64,000 nucleotides of DNA from Hedera helix (Eukaryota; Streptophyta; Magnoliopsida; Apiales; Araliaceae), in assembly GCA_947179155.2 (NCBI GenBank), contig OX359281.1:44729967-44793966 (forward strand), in the 5' to 3' direction. Below are positions 58,450 through 64,000 of the stretch, one piece after another. Each line of letters opens with the position of its first letter. The first letter of the stretch is position 1. The notes beneath the pieces were generated by a model. That model did no database searches and was not told where the DNA came from. It was given only the letters and a program-made list of their open reading frames with translations. A program made the translations under genes and the position numbers.

Positions 58450-60501
58450 AGGATTAAATGTTTTTTTTATCATTGTGCTTTAGGTCAATTAAGTCAATTT
58501 TTTTTTATAGTCAACTACCTGAACCCCACTTTTTCTATAAAAAAAAATACAAAAACCGTTAAATTAAACAGTCCACTAACAGAAAGTTGACTTGACGTAT
58601 GATTAGGAGAGAGAAAGCTGACAAAGCTATGGCGTATGATTAGGAGAGAGAAAGCTGACATGGAACTGAAGTGGAAATTAAAAAATTATAGCAAAAATAA
58701 AATTGCTAAAAATTTCCTTTTAATTGCTAAAAAAATATATTTTTAACATAATTTTTAAATTGCCTTTTAATTGCTAAAAAAATTATTTTTATCATATTTT
58801 AAAATTTCCTTTTAATTGCTAAAAAAATAAAATATTTTTAACATAATTTTTAAATTGTCTTTTAATTGCTAAAAATAAAAAAATAAAAAAAATTTATTAG
58901 CATAATTGCCTTTTAGCATAATTTTTAACATAATTTCAAGCACCATTAAAAAAAATTAAAATGATTTTAAAAAAAATACAAAATAAAATTAAAATAAGCA
59001 AATAAATAAAAAAATGCAAAATAAAAAGTTACAAACTAAAAACATTTAACAAGTAAAGAATGAAAAATTAAAATTAAATATTTTAAATGCTGATACATAT
59101 ATTTTTCATGGGCTCTAGTCAGGACTCTGTGGTCTTTGAAGCGCCAAAAGAAGAAAAATGAGGAAAGAGAAAGAAAATAAAGGGGCCTTAATGGATTCAT
59201 TTGAGATAACTTGAACTTTTCTATAACGAAACCCTAGCTTTCTTTGGGACAATGCTTGTGAAAAAGGGTATATTTTTTTTTATTGTTGTTCTTCATCTTT
59301 TTCCACTTACCAAACCAAACAAAGCTTCACTTTTCTCCTCTTTAACTTTTAGATCAGATAAAGCATCATTAACAAGCTAAGATCGAAACAACATACTCTC
59401 AAGCTGCCTCATCAAGATGATCAAGTCAATTGATTTCATGGCCAACAAGTCCGATCTTGTCGCTGAGTCAAATATGTTTTGACGAATTTTTACTAGTTAT
59501 TTTGGGTGTCCATAGGAAAAAAATGTTTGTATTTAGTTTTTATTTTATTTTTATTTGAGGATCTTCTTGATTTAGTTGTTTGTATAAGTAGGCATAATAA
59601 TGCAACTGAGAATTTTACCATTGAAGGTGAGATGGAGGTAGTTAAGATTATGCGCCGGCGTAGCGAATGTATGAATCAATGTTGAATTTGAGAAGGAGAA
59701 ATTTGAGTTGGAGGTTGGAATTGGGATTAGAGCTCGGCTGAAGAAATCGGAGTTTGAGTTGGAGGTTGGAATTGGGATTAGAGCTCGGCTGAAGAAATCG
59801 GAGTTTCGTCATCGATAACAGGGGTGGAATCTTATAATACCAAGATTATCAAACATAATTTTCTTATAAGAAAAAGAAATACCCAAAAGAAAGTTAGTTC
59901 TAATCACCCTCATCCATACCATATCTTTGATCCACCTGATCGAAGCTAACCTTTCATCTTGCCATCAACATTATACTTTAATGTTTTCAGTTTTTAACTT
60001 TTTATTTTGCATTGTTTATTTTAATTTTATTTTGTATTTTTTAATGGTGCTTGAAATTATGTTAAAAATTATGCTAATATTTTTTAGCAATAAAAAGACA
60101 ATTTAAAAATTATGTTAATTTTTTTTAGCAATTAAAAGGCAAGTTAAAAATTATGTTAAAATATTTTTTTTTAGCAATTAAAAAGTAATTTTTAGCAATT
60201 TTATTTATTTTTCATAATTTTTTAATTAAAAGGTAATTTTTAGCAATTTTGGTTTGTTGTTTATTTGTTTTATTTTCCCTCCAGATGCACATCATCCTTC
60301 CAGATGCACATCATCTTTGCCACATAAATATTTTTTGACAACTCAGCTGTTTATTTGTCAATTATGTTAAAAGTCAACGCATTTAAACGGAAAATTCAAA
60401 ATTTTGTAAGAAAGTTGGAGTTTAGTTAGTTGAATGTAAAAAAAAAAAAAAAAGTTCAGTAAGTAGACGATAAGTTACAGTGATCAAAAAAGCATTTAAC
60501 C
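58450..60501. mobile_element. 2-kb foldback Mutator-like element
   Basis: Ends: (A)GGATTAAATGTTTTTTTTAT and GTGCTTTAGGTCAA at the left, and the complement GGTTAAATGCTTTTTTGATC and GTAACTTATCGTCTACTT at the right. A 10-bp flanking repeat CGGCCAGGAT/CGGCGAGGAT (58440-58449 and 60502-60511) has one mismatch. The inner arms carry arrays of TTTTAATTGCTAAAAA units at 58690-58890, mirrored by TTTTTAGCAATTAAAA units at 60080-60260. The central 59080-59960 segment is less AT-rich and may be captured host DNA. It contains a 51-bp tandem duplication (GAGTTTGAGTTGGAGGTTGG...) at about 59709-59810. No transposase. Confidence 0.75.
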
Positions 60502-61001
60502 CGGCGAGGATCATTCAAGTTTGTCCTAAAAAACTGAAACAAATAGTCCAAATTACTGATTAAAAAATATAATACTGATTAAAAAAAAAAAAACTGAAAC
60601 AAAAGGGATTTCCTGGTATAGTTCATAAGTACCGACTTAAACTCATCACACAGGGCTCGATATAATTAATGTAGGAGGGGGCGAAAACAAATATATGTAG
60701 ATAGCACAACCATAATTAGATAAGGAAGCGGTTGTTGTAAGTGCTTACATTATTGATTAAGAAAGAACAGTTTTCCCCACTTCCACTAAGCCCAGTAAGT
60801 CATGCAATGGTATTTATTAGATGTAGCTAGTCTTGCTCTTGAAAAAGCGAAGTGCAAATTATTTGAATAGTAAAGAAATTAAAGTCTTAATATTCTGAAC
60901 TGTCACCAAATAAGTAAGGCGTCTTATTATATATACAGGTAAGAAGAAGTGCTTATATAATATATTAGCAATCATGTATGTAAATCATGCAGATCGAGTA
61001 G

Positions 61002-61011
<10 letters not shown>

Positions 61012-61056
<45 letters not shown>
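61012..61056. repeat. (TG)n microsatellite
   Basis: About 22 TG units, followed by CGTGTGCGC. Confidence 0.95.
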
Positions 61057-61062
<6 letters not shown>

Positions 61063-62864
61063 GCGCTTATACCCACCCAGAGTGACAAAACAAAAACCAG
61101 CCAGCCAGCCGAATCCCCTTCCATAAAGAAGTTTGGAAAACCACACTACAGTTTTCGAAAGTTTGCATGCAACTTTAGATTTCCCCGTAAGCCTAGCCTA
61201 GCCTAGCCTTGTTCTTCCTCTTGTAGCTACTGAGTGATCGAGTGTTTCTCGATGCGTTAACAGCTTGCCGGGCCTTCTTAAAACCACTACATATATTACA
61301 AACCCAGGCCAACTTACTTTTGGCAAATAATTTTTTGAAAACATTAATTATTTTCAAGTTCAGTTCAGAGGTAAACACAAATTTAACAAAAAAATACTAA
61401 ACTAAGCTCCCTTCACACCTAAAACACTACTATATATACGTACGTACTATCAAAAGAATTTTTGTTTTTATAAAAATATAAAGGTTGCATATTGAACCAA
61501 AATTATATATAAGAGAGATTTTTCTTGGAAATCTAAATTATATCATTTTAATTAATTAATTCTAAAATCAACAATGTTTAAGTTGAACTATCAAATTTGT
61601 TGAATTCAATTCTTTCAAAAATGGATTATTTTTACAAGCTGTTTCACAACTTCACCAAAAAAAACGGTTATTTTTTTCTTTATTTCCTTTTTAATGATAT
61701 AAATATATAGATTAGTAAATCATTGTTGTTATATTTAACATCATATCAAATGTTTTTGCCTGCACAACATAATTTTTAAAAGATGTGAAAAAATCAAAAT
61801 AAATAAGATAGACCGGCCTATTTAGATAGATAGATTCTCGATCATGTACCTAGCTAGCTAGCTATTCTTAAAGCACTCACGTACCTTCTCCAGAGAAAGG
61901 AAGAAAACTTCATAAGAACGTGCATGTTATGTTACAACTAATTCGTATACGATGAATAATATACAAATTGTCTAAATGTTAGCTGCATTTTTTGTCAAAT
62001 TTAAACAATAAAATTCTTTTTTTTTTAAATGATAGGAAAAGTTGGGGGAACAATTTTGCACAATTAAAGTATTAAGATAGACTTGTGCAAAACAATAAAT
62101 ATAATATAGGGAACATTCTTGTAAAAGCATGACAAATAGGAGGAACAAATTTGCAATTTAGTCCAAAAAAATCACCAACGACCGAAATGCAAAATCGTCC
62201 CTCCGATTTGTATTATTTTTGCAAAACTCTCCCTCAAACTTATTTTTTGGCAAAACTCTCTCTCCAAGATGTATTAGTTGGGTAAAATGGACCCTTATAT
62301 CTTTATTTCATTTATTTTTTTCACATGAAATTTATTTCCTATTTTGTAATATTTGAAAATATTTTATATTAATTTTTGTAAAATTAATTTTAATTCTATA
62401 TTTTGGAACATAGAAAATATATTGAATGATTGTAGTTTTCCTTAGAAAATGGGGTGAAATATTAAATTATTATTTGTTTAGTTAATAAATGAGGCGTTGC
62501 GGTAGAGGACATTCACTTTTACGGTGATTTAGACTTTAAAAATAAACAAATAAGAAAATAAATGGACAAAAGTCTCTTGACCAATTTTTTTTGTTAATGA
62601 ATTTTTCATAAAACAAAAAAAATAGACGATAAATTAAATAATATAGACAAATCTTTTATATTTTTATTAGAAACTTTATATCAAATATAACAAGGTTGGT
62701 TTGTGGACTTGTCGGTCAAAAGGTATAGAAAGTTGAATTAATATTTGTACTAAAATGATAATAAAATAAAATTATTGATAGTAACTTATTATTAATACAA
62801 ACTATTCTAATTTATTATTTAATTCGAACTATTTTTTAATGATTAGTTTTTCATCACATTTTGA

Positions 62865-62938
<74 letters not shown>
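62865..62938. repeat. (AT)n microsatellite
   Basis: About 36 AT units with one TTT interruption near 62888. Confidence 0.95.
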
Positions 62939-62942
<4 letters not shown>

Positions 62943-63696
62943 CTTTTTTAATGTTATTTGATACCTTAAAAGTGAAATTATGTAATATCACCTTTTCATT
63001 TAAAATTATAATCAATCATCGATGGAATGGTCTTAAAAATGCTCGGGCACAACCCAGAGACTTTACTAACAAATTAATCACGAGATGAGTAATTCAAAGT
63101 GATAATAGACTAGTATAAAAAATCTTATCTCATTAAAATTTTTGAAAAAAAAATATAATTTCTTTATATTTTTACTAAAAATAAGGATGAGATAAAATTA
63201 TTCAACTAATTTAATATTATTAGGAATTATCTAATTAATTATTTATTTAATTATGTATTTGTTAAGGTTTTTTTTATTTAATTAATACATTTTAGATAAA
63301 GAGTTTTATCAAAAAATTATTTGAGAAAGAATTTTATAAAAATAATACAAAACAGAGGAAGGTTTTGCATTTGAGTCAATCACCAGCATTAGCCGAACCG
63401 GTAGAAAATTTTCATTCAAGTTAAAGAAAAAAAATTATTCCACATTCCAGGAAAATAGAGCAAGTGAATAATATAGTGCTCTGTCTCACATGTTTATTGG
63501 CCCAGTCACTAAAGGGCGTCAGATGTATCTGAGAAATAAAAGAATATTGTTCAGCCCCAGGAGCATCGAATAATCTCTCGGATAAAGAAGCTCTCTCCGC
63601 CTCTTCCTGCTCCGCCTGAAGACATCCGACAATGCCAAGTTTCCATTTCAATACCTATAAAACCCTAATTCGATAATAAACCCTACTCAGTCTACA

Positions 63697-64000
63697 ATGT
63701 ATTCCTCAACAATTTGCACAGCTAATATCTTCCTATCACCTGGGTGTTTTCATCCTCAGTTATCCCATAAATCATCACTCCCCATCAAAATCCCAGTTCA
63801 AAAACTTTCACAAAGTTTGAACTTCAATTACACTACCCGAAGAGCTCCACTATTCTATCAAACACATGCGCCAAAAAGGAAAACTAATGCGATTTGGGCA
63901 AAGTCGGGTACAGAGTCTCCGTCTCAGCCTAATGAAAGTTCCAATTCGACGGAAGATGATTTTGTGACTAGGGTTTTGAAGGAAAATCCTAGCCAGGTCG
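63697..64000 (+). CDS. N-terminus of a predicted plastid-targeted protein (runs off window)
   Basis: The ORF is open from ATG to the window edge (101 codons). It starts MYSSTICTANIFLSPGCFHP, rich in Ser/Thr and basic residues with few acidic ones, as in a chloroplast transit peptide. After about residue 70 it becomes hydrophilic (SGTESPSQPNESSNSTEDDF), then VTRVLKENPSQV, which looks like the start of a conserved mature domain. Upstream AAAACCCTAATTCG (63659-63672) resembles a telo-box-like AAACCCTA promoter motif common in plant housekeeping genes. The family is familiar as an uncharacterised plastid protein, but I cannot name it safely. Confidence 0.72.
   Translation, partial: MYSSTICTANIFLSPGCFHPQLSHKSSLPIKIPVQKLSQSLNFNYTTRRAPLFYQTHAPKRKTNAIWAKSGTESPSQPNESSNSTEDDFVTRVLKENPSQV

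Larger units (their letters stand above)
60512..63400. other. AT-rich intergenic DNA
   Basis: No gene recognised. It contains the GT and AT microsatellites listed separately. CCTAGCCTAGCCTAGCC is at 61192-61208, and a stretch at 62150-62290 has repeated CAAAACTCTCCCTC-like motifs. Confidence 0.5.

Noticed and set aside
1..64000. CRISPR array, phage, bacterial operon or biosynthetic cluster
   Set aside because: No regularly spaced repeats, no operon layout and no prokaryotic-type genes. All genes are plant-type with spliceosomal introns or are single-exon plant families.

Overview
This is AT-rich plant nuclear DNA from a eudicot-type genome. Its genes are split by many short GT-AG introns, and the introns and intergenic space are full of plant transposons: LTR elements, Stowaway, hAT and Mutator-like MITEs, Helitron-like pieces, a SINE and a LINE scrap. 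No operon, phage, CRISPR or organellar gene was seen. I rebuilt exons by eye from splice sites, reading frame and remembered protein families, so exact ends should be checked against transcripts.

Layout. 1-12.8 kb (minus): 5' half of OXA1, the mitochondrial inner-membrane insertase; the remaining exons lie beyond the left edge. Its second intron (7.5 kb) holds two Helitron-like pieces, a foldback element, a truncated Mutator-like element and a complete 3.2-kb LTR retrotransposon encoding only Gag and protease. Intron 1 holds a hAT MITE. 13-18 kb: a tRNA-like relic, a SINE, a decayed gene for a PPR-like plastid protein containing a Stowaway MITE, and a 1-kb Mutator-like element. 18.6-22.5 kb: a 1.38-kb solo LTR and more Helitron-like repeats. 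22.6-28.0 kb (plus): ORC4, complete in 16 exons, with an E2F site just upstream. 28-33 kb: gene-poor, with retroelement relics. 32.9-33.9 kb: an At4g10955-type lipase gene with two in-frame stops. 35.4-36.0 kb (minus): an intact single-exon NHL/LEA-2 membrane protein. 36.8-37.8 kb: MITEs. 38.8-54.6 kb (plus): a 14-exon RING-PHD nuclear protein of the At4g10930 type (1,351 aa), with repeats in its introns. 55.3-56.7 kb (minus): a broken copy of the SRP receptor beta-subunit gene. 56.8-60.5 kb: a Ty3-type solo LTR and a 2-kb foldback Mutator-like element. 60.5-63.7 kb: AT-rich intergenic DNA with microsatellites. 63.7-64.0 kb (plus): the 5' end of a plastid-targeted protein gene that runs off the right edge.

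The genes are unrelated housekeeping loci (membrane-protein insertion, DNA replication, chromatin) and not a pathway. The lipase and RING-PHD genes are probably old neighbours, because their Arabidopsis counterparts have adjacent locus numbers. I found no convincing new biological system. The best leads are the Gag-protease-only LTR element whose ORF ends inside its own LTR, the foldback Mutator-like family with mirrored internal arrays, and the long hairpin built from LTR-type sequence at 32.04-32.18 kb.
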